The notes beneath the pieces are model-generated. The model did no database searches, had not been told where the DNA came from, and saw only the letters and a list, made by a program, of their open reading frames with translations. This document shows, piece after piece, positions 54,734 through 64,000 of a stretch of 64,000 nucleotides of DNA. The translations under genes were made by a program, and so were the position numbers. Source of the stretch: Kappaphycus alvarezii (taxonomy: Eukaryota > Rhodophyta > Florideophyceae > Gigartinales > Solieriaceae); assembly GCA_002205965.3 (NCBI GenBank), contig NADL03000690.1, positions 62,001 to 126,000 of the forward strand, in the 5' to 3' direction. Within the stretch, counting starts at the first letter, position 1. Each line of letters opens with the position of its first letter.

Positions 54734-56743
54734 TCATGCCCGAATTCCGTCCTTTGATTCGATATTATCGCAAAAAGAAACACATTCAGGTGTCAAACCT
54801 ACCCTAGAATTCCATTCTTCATCTGTTTCAAACCCAGAATCATAATCGTCCCATGTCATGTTCATTGTCCCCCGAGCGTACCCTTTCTCACTTCCGAAAG
54901 TGTTAGTTGGTTCGGAATCTTCGCTGTCATAGCTAGAAGTGAAATCTTCACTGTCCGTCTCTCTTAGATCTTCCGGATGTGTGCTTTTGTCGAAATCCAG
55001 GGGCATCTTCACGTTTCTGCCGTCAACATTAACTGAAACGATTTGGTTGCCCAAGTCAATGCAGGTCCCTAGTCTTTCCATGGTAGGACAGCCAATGATT
55101 GCATCGAAAGGGAGCTCCGGCATGACGAGAAAGTCTACATCAACTTTAGAGTCCCCAAAGAACACGGAAACCTTGTTAACAGTGCCCATGCATTTTGAGA
55201 CGGTTCCATCCGCCACAGTTATTCTTCGAGTAGTTGGAATAATTTCGAGACCTAAATCTGTCACCAAAGTTTCTGAGATAAGGTTTGGAACAGCGCCCGA
55301 ATCGAAAAGAGCTTGGGTTTTCATTCCCAATACTTTGACTGGTACTAGTTTAAGACGTCTTGGTGCTGTCGAGGCCGATTGAAGAAACAGTTTCTTACCC
55401 TTAGCGGACTTATTAGACCTGATAATTTTTTTGAGTTCTTTTCTCGCATCCTCTGCGTCGCCCCTCAAAAGTTGACCAAACGTTATCCCAGTTGGGGCCG
55501 ATGCAAGCTCAGCCACCAAATTGTACTTCTTCACATATTCTAGTACGTCCTTCGGGATACTCTTAAATTTCTTACTCTTTCTCGTCTTCTTGGCCGAAGT
55601 GTTTCCCACCCCTGGAACAACTTGATCAAGCCTCTTGGTTCGAGGAGGTACAGGTGCTGGGATATGCTCCAGCATTCCATAATCTAGCCTAGGTTTTTTC
55701 GACAAAACGTTCCCTTCCCCATCCCTTTTTGTCACATTAACTTGACTGATTTCTTCAGCGATGGATACATTACCGGCATCCGCCAACCTTTGATCCTTCC
55801 TGTTTTGTAAGATTTTCATCTCTGGTCCTGACTCACTCCTCGCGTCCGATAAATTTGCTCTTCTGTTGTCTTTAGACCAGCAGTTACTTTCATGATGCCC
55901 GTAACGACCGCACTTTCCACAACGAGTGTTTCTATGTGGATTATCAGGACACCTATTTGCAAAGTGTCCAGGCTTGTGACAGTAGGAACAGACTTCTGCG
56001 GCCTTGGGGGCCCCAGACTGGTTCTTCTTAATGGTAAGAGTAAGGCTTTCCAACTGCGAGGTTATCATGTCAAGTCGATTATCGAATCGGGTTTCCAACC
56101 TTTCTTCCAAGTTTTTGACATCGCTCCTGACTGATTCCAATGCTGCTGCGCTAGTAGCTGGCCTTTGATAATTCTTTTCAGGATGCACGATCGGCATAGA
56201 TGTACGGGTTTCCCTCGGTATTTCACTTAGTGACTGAAACGTCTCCGAATTTTTGACAAATTCTACTATGGTACCCTTCAGTTCATTAAAAGTGTGAGGG
56301 CCCTTGATGAGGAGGAAATCGGAGAGCCGCTTATCCCCCATCGCCGCCTTACGCAGCATTCCGTACTTGGCTTGGGCGTTGAACCCAGCCTTTTCATAGA
56401 GATCACACAAGTATACCAATGAGCTTAACAAATCGTCGAAGTTGAGCCGGGCCTCTATGGCGGTACGAATCATCTCATCTGGTTCTACCTCCTTAGCATA
56501 TTCTTTCACAAGCCACTCACATACCTCACCGAAGTTACGCCCATTCCCGTTAAGAGACCACCCGTTGATAAACTTGGCCTTATATTTGTGCTTTGCGTCA
56601 CCATGAAGATAGGCGAAGATACTTTCGGCCTTCTCTTCATCGCTCTTCTCACGCATCACAACGTTGACATATGTATAGAGAAACTCCTCAACGTCTTCAT
56701 TCTTGCCCCCTGTGAACGTTATACGAGCAGCGTTGAGATCCAT
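54734..56743 (-). CDS. Gag-protease (gypsy)
   Basis: 669 codons, uninterrupted, ATG start 90 bp inside the 5' LTR boundary. Gag capsid-like helices at 1-180 and a coiled coil at about 200-240. Two CCHC zinc knuckles: Cys252-x2-Cys255-x4-His260-x4-Cys265 and Cys275-x2-Cys278-x4-His283-x4-Cys288. The aspartic protease is at about 465-600 with catalytic ALFDSGAVPNLIS (Asp481) and FDAIIGCPTMERLG. Protease is fused to Gag. The following pol frame begins after the TGA at 54734-54736 and needs a frame change plus passage of one TGA near 54643 to be made as a fusion. Confidence 0.92.
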   Translation of the reverse strand: MDLNAARITFTGGKNEDVEEFLYTYVNVVMREKSDEEKAESIFAYLHGDAKHKYKAKFINGWSLNGNGRNFGEVCEWLVKEYAKEVEPDEMIRTAIEARLNFDDLLSSLVYLCDLYEKAGFNAQAKYGMLRKAAMGDKRLSDFLLIKGPHTFNELKGTIVEFVKNSETFQSLSEIPRETRTSMPIVHPEKNYQRPATSAAALESVRSDVKNLEERLETRFDNRLDMITSQLESLTLTIKKNQSGAPKAAEVCSYCHKPGHFANRCPDNPHRNTRCGKCGRYGHHESNCWSKDNRRANLSDARSESGPEMKILQNRKDQRLADAGNVSIAEEISQVNVTKRDGEGNVLSKKPRLDYGMLEHIPAPVPPRTKRLDQVVPGVGNTSAKKTRKSKKFKSIPKDVLEYVKKYNLVAELASAPTGITFGQLLRGDAEDARKELKKIIRSNKSAKGKKLFLQSASTAPRRLKLVPVKVLGMKTQALFDSGAVPNLISETLVTDLGLEIIPTTRRITVADGTVSKCMGTVNKVSVFFGDSKVDVDFLVMPELPFDAIIGCPTMERLGTCIDLGNQIVSVNVDGRNVKMPLDFDKSTHPEDLRETDSEDFTSSYDSEDSEPTNTFGSEKGYARGTMNMTWDDYDSGFETDEEWNSRVGLTPECVSFCDNIESKDGIRA

Positions 56744-56794
56744 GATTACAGAAAAGAAATCCCCTCGAATGGTTCCCTAAGACTGCTCAACTCG

Positions 56795-56832
56795 AATACC
56801 TCGGGTGCAACCCCCTCCACAAGAGTACCAAA
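56795..56832 (-). promoter_or_regulatory. Candidate primer-binding site (gypsy)
   Basis: Minus strand: TTTGGTACTCTTGTGGAGG directly after the 5' LTR. TGG two bases inside the LTR boundary is the usual complement of tRNA CCA. The tRNA was not identified. Confidence 0.5.
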
Positions 56833-57551
56833 TGATAGGGGTAAATCGTCGGGAGAAGAGATACTTAGAACCAACTACCCCAAGACGGAGGTGTTGCGAG
56901 CGACAAAAGTGCTACCGTGGTATAGTTGAACAAATAAAAAGGAGTGTATATGGGAGAGAGTTGAGAGGGCTACAAGCAAGTATAAAAGGGGCAGCGTCTA
57001 CCACTGATGCTCTGCGACTTGCTTAGGAAAAAGTTTTCTTGGGTTGAAGTTGACTCTCAACTTCCTACTACTCGGAGCTTGACCTGAAGTTGTCTGCCAA
57101 CTTGCTTGACCTCTCAAGGAGGAAGCACTTTACTCAGCTTATATAGACCTTTCGGCTAATCCTAAAGTCTCAATCAAACATACTAAATACCATAAAACGC
57201 ATTCACGGGAATCGTGTGAACCAGAGAGACCATTAGAAGATATTTCCTCAAGGTAAATATCTAGGTGCCATACCCATGCCAGCCACCCATCGGCCAGGGG
57301 TGGGAATTGATGTGGCCATTATATAGACCTTTCAGAGTCACTCGTAGTATCACCCACAACCTAGAACTGTACTGACATCCACTATGACAGCGTGTCCTAA
57401 AATAAAAAATCAACCGATGAATTTGCCACACTCACCCAAATTAAAAATATCTTGCAAATTCAAAAACTGTAAAAATATCTTCCCAGTTCCAATACTGTAT
57501 ACAATTATGGTCCTCATCTAAATTTTTTCGTGTGCGAATTTGCGCACATCA
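56833..57551 (-). repeat. 5' LTR of the complete gypsy element
   Basis: 719 bp. Transcription runs to the left. TATA-like boxes GAAAGGTCTATATAA (minus) lie at 57139-57153 and 57319-57333, 180 bp apart; the second is the better placed for a start site before the R/U5 region. No polyadenylation signal was assigned. Confidence 0.95.
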
Positions 57552-57556
57552 CGCAC
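57552..57556. repeat. Target-site duplication, right copy (gypsy)
   Basis: CGCAC, identical to 50072-50076. Confidence 0.85.
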
Positions 57557-58640
57557 CGCGTCGTACGCTACGGCGCGGTCCGGAGTCGTCCTTCGAGAGC
57601 GCGCTCGCTGCGACAGGACTTTCTTCTTTGTTGGCCAACTGAAATTGTCCCTACGTGAGTTTGTACGCCGCCTCCTCGGCGATCCCTTCGTCACCGAACA
57701 CGGCCCCTTCGACCTTACCGCCCTTTGTGAAAAGCCCACCAACCTTCAAACACTTCTAAATAGGGCACAGAATGAGCGCAGGGTCGAGGACTTCTGGAGG
57801 ATTATCTCTGGAGGGATGCAGCGTACCATGCCCAAGACATCGCCCTGCTTATAGGACCCGTCGCCAGATACAATTACTTTCCCTCCGCCACATCGGTGCT
57901 GCTGCTTTCCTTTCAGCGCACCCAACGGCTACCACAAAAGTTCCCGCCGCCCTTTGGAGCATAATGTTACGCCGCCACCACGGTCTCCCAGCCTACACAG
58001 ATTCAATGCCGAAGAAATATCACCTCTGCCAGCAACCGCTGGATGTCTACGGCGATCACGCTGCTGACATCTGCACCTTTGCGCTTGGACGTTGACACCG
58101 GCATGAATCCATTCGGAACGCCCTCGCCTATCACCTCTTCCGTGCGCTGGTTTGGACACCCAGCTCGAGGTTCCTGGCCTTCTCCCTGATTCCGAACTTG
58201 GGCCTGGAGACATCTTTGCACATCCTCCCGCCTCCTGCGCTGGCGACTACGAGAAACCCATTGCCTGTGACGTTGTCATTACGTCGCCGTTGACGCCGGT
58301 CGCCGCTGCAGGTGCGACTCGAATCGCCGGCGGCGCGACTGCCCAAGGATATCGCCGGAAGATTCATAAGCTGGAACATAAGCCTTTCAGGCGCATTGTC
58401 CCCTCCCCGGACCTTTCTCGTGATACTAGCGACCTTGGTTTCCAGTTTCGGCCCCCGCTTTTGACTCCCTAGGTGCCGCATGCTCTGATTCCGTCCTGTT
58501 TCTTGAAGGTTTCATCGAACAGACTGCGAAGAAATGTCACGTCACCCCCACCATCTTTCGTACGCGTACATATCAGAGCCTTAACTGCATCATACAGTCG
58601 TCGGCAGCGATTGGCGGGGTAACAAAGCGCGTTTGGTTTG
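57552..58640 (+). pseudogene. Retroelement C-terminal endonuclease-like relic, copy 4
   Basis: The most complete copy, on the plus strand right of the gypsy insertion. Upstream helices (57655-57840, LREFVRRLLGDPFVTEHG and ALCEKPTNLQTLLNRAQNE), then LRRHHGLPAYT near 57968-58000, HLCQQPLDVYGDHAADIC (Cys/His cluster, 58020-58075), a GPGDI block near 58200, CDVVITSPLTP near 58270-58300, RRIVPSP, and the tail KKCHVTPTIFRTRTYQSL near 58530-58580. The pattern recalls the zinc cluster plus restriction-like endonuclease of R2-type non-LTR elements; Asp of GPGDI and Asp of CDVV could be catalytic. Multiple frame changes. The left flank (49976-50076) joins it in frame across the gypsy insertion. Confidence 0.65.
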
Positions 58641-59539
58641 AGTTTACTCGAATGATAATTTTTATGAAACTATAACAAGTTCAAGCTGCTACCCGGTTGA
58701 GCCCCAGTATTTATTTACTTTACATAGAGTAGTAAAAACAAAACCACTTTGACTAACTGTCAATGTAGTTTTGTCTTTACTATTCTGGCGGCGTAGCAGG
58801 GCGCAGTCTGGAAGAGACTGAGGGCCCGTGAAACAGAGTACATTGAAATGCTTTGCTGCCTACCCAAGTATGGAAACAAGGGACACTATTGCTGTAGCCC
58901 GAAAGGGAAGTGCTGTATCAGTGGTACAGTACCGAATGATCGGCCGATGGTGGGTCAAATGGTGCGCGAGTCGTGGGGTTCGTGGGTGCAAGCGGGGTGG
59001 CAAGGGTAAGGGGGAAGAAGTGAATGTACAAGGACTGTGCTCGGACGCACCTCGCACTGTACTGCGTCATCCCCTGCCACCCTCCAGCCATACACGTGGC
59101 TTCTAGAAGTTTCTGAGGACCCGAAGTGGTGCACTGTACTTTAGGGTATTTTAGAACATTTATTATCTACAAGGGGCGACTATCGAGTATCTAAGAGGTA
59201 CGGTACCCAAGCAACCGAAGAAAGAGCATTTCGTCCGTCTCCAACAATCTTCCGTCCTTTCCATCCGCCTCTATCCCCTTACCGGCTCTCCACCCCTATC
59301 GAACCCACCGAGCGCGACAGGCCAAGCTACCCCCTCGCGCCCTTAAATACTACGATGGAAAGTAAACTTTGCGCCGATTGGATGAGCTTGATAAATAAAA
59401 TGCTAACTATAGGGAGATCTTAAAAAGAAATTGAACCGTTGACATCTTTGGATGTGTATACAATAGAATTGGTGGCCAAGTCACACACACGCAGTAATTT
59501 TATAACTTATTTACTGCACCTGAGACGAATCGACACTAG
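58641..59539. other. Unassigned spacer
   Basis: Mixed composition with TACAGTAC words (58920-58935, 59055-59065). A 92-codon open stretch at 58828-59106 shows no motif. Confidence 0.35.
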
Positions 59540-59819
59540 GTCATCCAAAAGATGACTAGCACTCCTCGGTATTCTGGTCGGGAGACTCACAAGATACAGA
59601 GATTTGGTTTCGACGGATGATACATTGTGCAATTGGAAGCGGAAAAGTGTGATTCTACTGAACTGTAGCCAAGGCGGGGCAGCGATTTACCTCGGTGAAG
59701 GCATCGACAGGACGATACCACTGGAATTGGTGGAGACGAAAATAAGAACAAACATAATATTGTCGAAAATTGCTCCCTAGAATCAGATTTCTCGTCTATT
59801 TGTTGTCAAGACTAAGAAC

Positions 59820-60160
59820 CGCGTCCTCTACACATAGAACGATATCATCAAAGTACACAAATACTAATAATTGAAATCTATATTAATTACTTCAGAAAAA
59901 GAGCGCCACATATTGCAAGGACGGAAAAATTAGGAGATCTTTTTAAAGTGCACAGCCATGTGCGATTCCAATAATATACTACATCTGGTAGACCACAGAG
60001 GGGCTTAAGCAACTTAAGAGTCTTATCATCTAGAAGTCACAATTGAGGAGGGGGTCGTAAGTGGAATTTTGCCGGTAGCACTGGATGACATCGATGCTCC
60101 AAATGCGAAATTTATGAATTGGCGCGAGTGAAAAGATAACTTGGGTCACATTTTGTCTTA
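59820..60160 (-). pseudogene. Reverse transcriptase relic (copia)
   Basis: The block KLLKPLCGLPDVVYYW corresponds to the KPLYGLPxxxxxW motif of copia RT, and YFDD at 59844-59855 to its catalytic YVDD. The blocks are in different frames. Confidence 0.65.
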
Positions 60161-60643
60161 AATTTGTATCGTTATGAACTAAAAGGGTTTCATTCTTTAC
60201 AAGACGCCATTTTGCGACGAATTGAGCTTTGAAGACGTAAGTGTGGTAATTGTTTTTTGATCAGGATGAATAGACCATTTGAAATGTTAGAGTTCTTTGA
60301 AAGATCATATTTAGAAATTGTAGTCCAGACTTTACGGTTCAGGGAGCGTTGTATTTCTGTACGTTCGGCGTTCAGTAGTTATTGAAAACTGAGTTATATT
60401 TATATCCTCATCGATGAAAGCTTTTTTACTTCAATATGTAAGAGTTTGTAAGGTAAAAGACATGACACATGCTACTTTTCACGACAAATAAATAAATATT
60501 GACCTGGTTCGAAGTTGATGGTAGGTGAGAAAGGAACGTTGACCAGAAGGAACTTTTGAATGCAAGTCGGGAGGTAGTGGTTTCTATTTCTGCCCTAGCA
60601 AGGGATGAAGCGCGAATTAGTTCTGCTTGATTGGAATAGGGGA

Positions 60644-60960
60644 TTATTGCCGGAAGGGAAGATAGAGGGTGCCGAAGACAGACAGTAGGGGGAAAAGATC
60701 ATCTACTTTGATAGTATCGTCCATGGCTTTGACGGAAAGGGAAAGAAAGATACCAAAGCCTAGTTTTGGGTATTCTTGGGAGACTTTGAGGTATACTCTG
60801 CGCAGCGGGTTATATTTTTCTCCTGCGCCAAGAGAATTATGGCTTTCAACAACTAAGATATAAAGTTTGCTACCTGCCATTGAAGCAATTTCTTGGAAGC
60901 AAGACGAAGCGAGGTCAGGGCCTTAGTCAGTGCGAATAGTGTCAGGGTAGACAGTGTAAA
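60644..60960 (-). pseudogene. Integrase core relic (copia)
   Basis: 60644-60880 stays open for 78 codons and carries the Glu block ESHNS and the block LSVKAMDDTIKVDDLFPLLSV that follows the core in copia integrases. The Asp block RTD lies just upstream after a stop. The first Asp was not found. Confidence 0.65.
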
Positions 60961-61330
60961 TTTAGGCCCAATATTTATGGAAAATGGGCCAAACATCTTC
61001 AACTGATTCCCTTTGTACATAGCGGACTGCTAAAAAAATGTACTGAGGCCACAACGCGAAGGGCTGGTCTCAGAGCATTTTTGGCAAAGAGAAACATAAA
61101 TTACAGAGATATATTTGAAAACTGAAGACTATTTCATCTTAAGAGGAAACTTTGAATGTTTGATGCCGTCGTGATTAATGATGAAAAGTGTTTCACGAAT
61201 TCGTGACTCGTTATAGAAGTCGTTTCGTGTCAGGGGTTGTCTTTTCGGTTGTACCCTAGCTGTGAGATTATAAAGGTTTTGGGTGGGGGGATGAAAGAAG
61301 TGGTAAAACAGACGGTGCAACTGACGTTGG

Positions 61331-64000
61331 GAGAGAAGGAAGGAGGCATAGTCCCATTACATGTATCAATGTCCACATTTTAGAAAGACGGAAAGTGAAA
61401 AACGTGAATGCTTGCTGAAGAGGACATTTTGTACGTTATTGGGGACTAGGTTTTCCTTGTTCAGGCCATCGAGATCTAGAAACATAAGAATATTCGCAAC
61501 AAAGACATCCATACTGATTTCTATGAGGGAAACATCAGGGAAGGGTATGCGAACTGGAGGGGTCCAAATGACAACAAATTTCCGTCGCGGAAGCGAAACA
61601 ATACTCTTTACTGGTTAAGAGTTCTCTCGCCGAAGCGAAAAATACTCTTTACTGGTTAAGAGTTCTCTTGCCCCAGTACTTTTAGAGGATGCGAGGTGGT
61701 CTTGAATTTGTAAGCTTCGAAGGTATTAGTAAAATTTATTTCTCACATGATATCAGATTAAAGTACTCTTCCGTTTTAGCGATTGATGCCAAAATCATCG
61801 AAGTGATCCTCGATATTATTTTGATAATAAACGAGAGCATTATCGTGGAACAATAGATACAGGAATTTACTTTTTTCTCGGGATAAAAGGCAGTCTAGAG
61901 CGGCGTACTGGTATTGATTAACAAAGGAATGGAAGTTTTACGTGCGGGAGTATTTACCAGCGCCACACTAGACCGCTGCGATATATTACCTGAATTTTTT
62001 TGAATATACTGGTTTTCCAGTATTAAGAAGGGGGTAGGGGTTGAGGGTGCAGATTTGGGCAATAATATTGCGTTGATATGTTTACTACAGACGGCTAGTT
62101 CTGATACACGGAAGATAGAGGAGTAAAAATTCTCAGAAATGCTTTCGAAGTTTATAGCAACGGTAACAATACGACTTTGAAGAAATGATTTGAATTTTCT
62201 GCAAATAAGGGGAATTGAGATTATTTTTCGTCCGACATGGAATATGAGTTTCAAATCTTCGCGAAAGACTTCAAATATCTCATTTCCCACGAGAGCGTCG
62301 GCAGATACGTAGCCAAGACATGTGTTTACGAAGTTGAGCCGTTAGTCATTTGCGAATGAAACCCCTCAGCTAACAATTTTTGTTGATGGTATTCGTGATG
62401 AGGCAAGGGATAGAGAAAAGATGACGGTGGGAAAACATGACGAATAGGGACAACGGGATGAAAAGGTAAAGAAAAAGGGGATCAGAAAAGGGGTGATGTA
62501 TAAATTACCCTTGACTAGAATTTGATTTTGTGGGGTATTATTTGTTTGGGTACCCCGGGAGGGGTCACAATCGGATGAAGAGCCATTACCAGCGAAGTTC
62601 GGGGAGGGTAGAAGGTTCTCTGATGCCACCATGTTGGACGGACCGACGGCAGAGGGGTGGGTGATTGGGCTGCTTTCGATAGATGATGGAAAATTGCAAA
62701 TATTTACGCCTGTGAAATAGGATGGTATGTGTCGATGCGTCGTCATTGGAATACGAGAATCCGTGAGTCGAGTGTTGACAATATAGCGTTTCCGTTTTTG
62801 CCCTTTAGGTCTTTTGCGCGGTTTTCCAAAGGGTACGTTCAAATTGCAATGAAGGTCCCACAAGGCGCAGTACAGATAGGGAAAGGGTCCTATCAACTCT
62901 TAGTACAGTAGAGACAATTAGTACTGTAGAAATTGCTTCGTTGTTCACGTAATAAGGGTGCTGTTGTACTGTACTGTAGTGTAATGCGATTTTAAAGCGA
63001 CAGAGCAGCAAGCTAATGGCACAGTAGGGGAGGTAGACAATTCGATAATCTGTAATTTGTGCAATAGACCCTTTTTGGAAAATATTTTTTTGTTTGTTTT
63101 GACTTTTTGATATTTTTTTGAATTTCTTTTCTTGCCTTGGTTCTTGGTTCGTTTTGTATTATATTGTTTTTTGTACTACAAAATGACGGAAAAACTAACG
63201 TCGGAGTTGTAAATAGCGAATTCGGCGACGATGGGTTTTACAGTTTTCGTGGTTCGTAAGGTCGTGCTTACTCGGAAACCAATGGTAACACGTCCGGCGC
63301 TGTAAGCCTTGCTGCTCGGACTGTCGCTTCACACCTCGCTTGTGAGGATTAGAATCCTCTAAGAATTTCAGTTGATTGTAATTAATACCATCAACTCAGC
63401 AGACAGTACAACGGTACGTTGTGCGGTTCTTTTTTGGAACATGCGAATTCTAGACGTGGTATAGGGTAGCACTGAGCCTGTCAGGGAGGGAGGGTAGGAC
63501 AGTGGCATTGGAAAGATGCGATGAGCTTCGGGTAAAATGGTTGGCGGTCGGGGAGGAATTGAATGGGGTTGGGGAGGCGAGGTGGCCTGGGGCTGTGAGG
63601 GAGCAGGGGTGTCGGGTGGGGGCGCATGGTATTTCCGGAGGGTAGGTCTTCTGGAGGGGGCGAAAATGGTGGGAGTAATGGTTCTTGGATGGATGAGCTT
63701 GGAGAGACGGGTTGGGAGCGGAGGTTGATGGAGACTAGATCGGTGGAACGGCATCTGCACCTCATTCCCCACCAAACTCATCATCGACAACAAATGAAGT
63801 ACGAAAATTAACAACAGCACTAATCTCCACCGAACTCCTTAATATCATAGGTATACCACATAACCTCCTAGCCGACCATATTCGAAAGTGCAACATCGCC
63901 ATCCATCAAGTTAAAACTAAAATCAACTTTGCTGATATAATTTACAAATCTCCAAGGAGAATCAAACAGAACACCATTGCCCAAACATCATCCGCCTGCT
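61331..64000. other. Unassigned region, G-rich near the end
   Basis: 61895-62290 and 62366-62896 (minus) are open but low in motifs; they could be the upstream part of the copia relic. 63480-63720 on the plus strand is very G-rich (minus-strand frame 63368-63820 is Pro-rich and low in complexity), suggesting simple sequence and not a gene. TACTGTAC words occur near 62895-62980. A hairpin GAGGATT/AATCCTC lies near 63343-63360. Confidence 0.35.

Larger units (their letters stand above)
50077..57551 (-). mobile_element. Complete Ty3/gypsy LTR retrotransposon
   Basis: 7,475 bp, read on the minus strand. Two 719-bp LTRs starting TGAT and ending ATCA, a perfect 5-bp duplication CGCAC, a gag-protease frame, and a pol region with RT, RNase H and integrase in gypsy order. 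The LTRs differ by only two substitutions and two single-base length changes by eye, so the insertion is recent. Next to the 5' LTR (minus strand) TTTGGTACTCTTGTGGAGG is a candidate primer-binding site starting TGG two bases after the LTR. Next to the 3' LTR the sequence GAGCGGGAGGGCG is a candidate polypurine tract. An unusual extension with a duplicated domain follows integrase. Confidence 0.95.
59540..61330 (-). mobile_element. Ty1/copia retrotransposon relic
   Basis: Minus strand. Integrase comes before reverse transcriptase, the copia order. Integrase pieces: PDTIRTD near 60905-60940 (catalytic Asp), then GPDLASSCFQEIASMAGSK, VVESHNSLGAGEKYNPLRR near 60790-60850 (catalytic Glu), and AMDDTIKVDDLFPLLSVFG near 60665-60725. 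RT pieces: VTQVIFSLAPIHKFRIWSID near 60095-60150, LLKLLKPLCGLPDVVYYWNR near 59975-60035, and YFDDIVLCVED near 59825-59855 with the catalytic box. Stops and frame changes are frequent. No LTRs were found. Confidence 0.7.

Noticed and set aside
63368-63820. Pro-rich protein gene on the minus strand
   Set aside because: It is the complement of a G-rich simple-sequence stretch and has no recognisable domain.

Overview
The window is eukaryotic nuclear-type DNA dominated by transposable elements. One clear host-type gene is present, a HERC-like RCC1-HECT ubiquitin ligase at 41.2-44.7 kb on the minus strand. A patatin-like lipase gene of bacterial style sits at 10.8-12.5 kb, also on the minus strand. 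The organism cannot be named from this sequence. Few introns, mobile elements of nearly every retroelement order and strong base-composition mosaicism would fit a red alga or another protist, but that is only a guess.

Layout. 0-2.45 kb: decayed Ty3/gypsy pol (+). 2.5-15.5 kb: mostly AT-rich DNA with no recognised gene except the patatin-like gene. 15.5-19.75 kb: GC-rich tyrosine-recombinase (DIRS/Ngaro-like) retroelement relic (+) with about 160-bp direct terminal repeats. 21.4-22.35 kb: relic of a retroelement C-terminal endonuclease-like region (-). 24.24-26.23 kb: second decayed Ty3/gypsy pol (+), followed by a 51-bp minisatellite. 28.8-33.04 kb: hAT DNA transposon (+) with an 8-bp target-site duplication, internal minisatellites and a possible tRNA-derived SINE. 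33.54-37.94 kb: second tyrosine-recombinase retroelement (+) with about 180-bp direct repeats. 39.1-39.4 and 45.3-45.8 kb: two more endonuclease-like relics (-). 44.9-45.2 kb: cluster of ACTGTACAGT palindromes. 45.8-50.08 kb: A/C-rich relic DNA. 50.08-57.55 kb: complete, young Ty3/gypsy element (-) with 719-bp LTRs and the duplication CGCAC. It interrupts an older retroelement whose endonuclease-like tail continues at 57.55-58.64 kb (+). 59.5-61.3 kb: Ty1/copia relic (-). The remainder to 64 kb is unassigned.

Functional reading. Most coding capacity is retroelement machinery: Gag, protease, reverse transcriptase, RNase H, and integrase or tyrosine recombinase. The least expected part is a C-terminal extension of the complete gypsy element, downstream of integrase, with two diverged copies of a roughly 145-residue domain that I cannot place in a known family. 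The HECT gene, the patatin gene and the young gypsy element are each broken by frame changes that look like single missing bases, mostly in or beside short base runs. This suggests base-calling or assembly deletions rather than decay, and the HECT and patatin genes should be read as probably intact until resequenced.

All homology statements come from reading motifs by eye. No database or alignment program was run.
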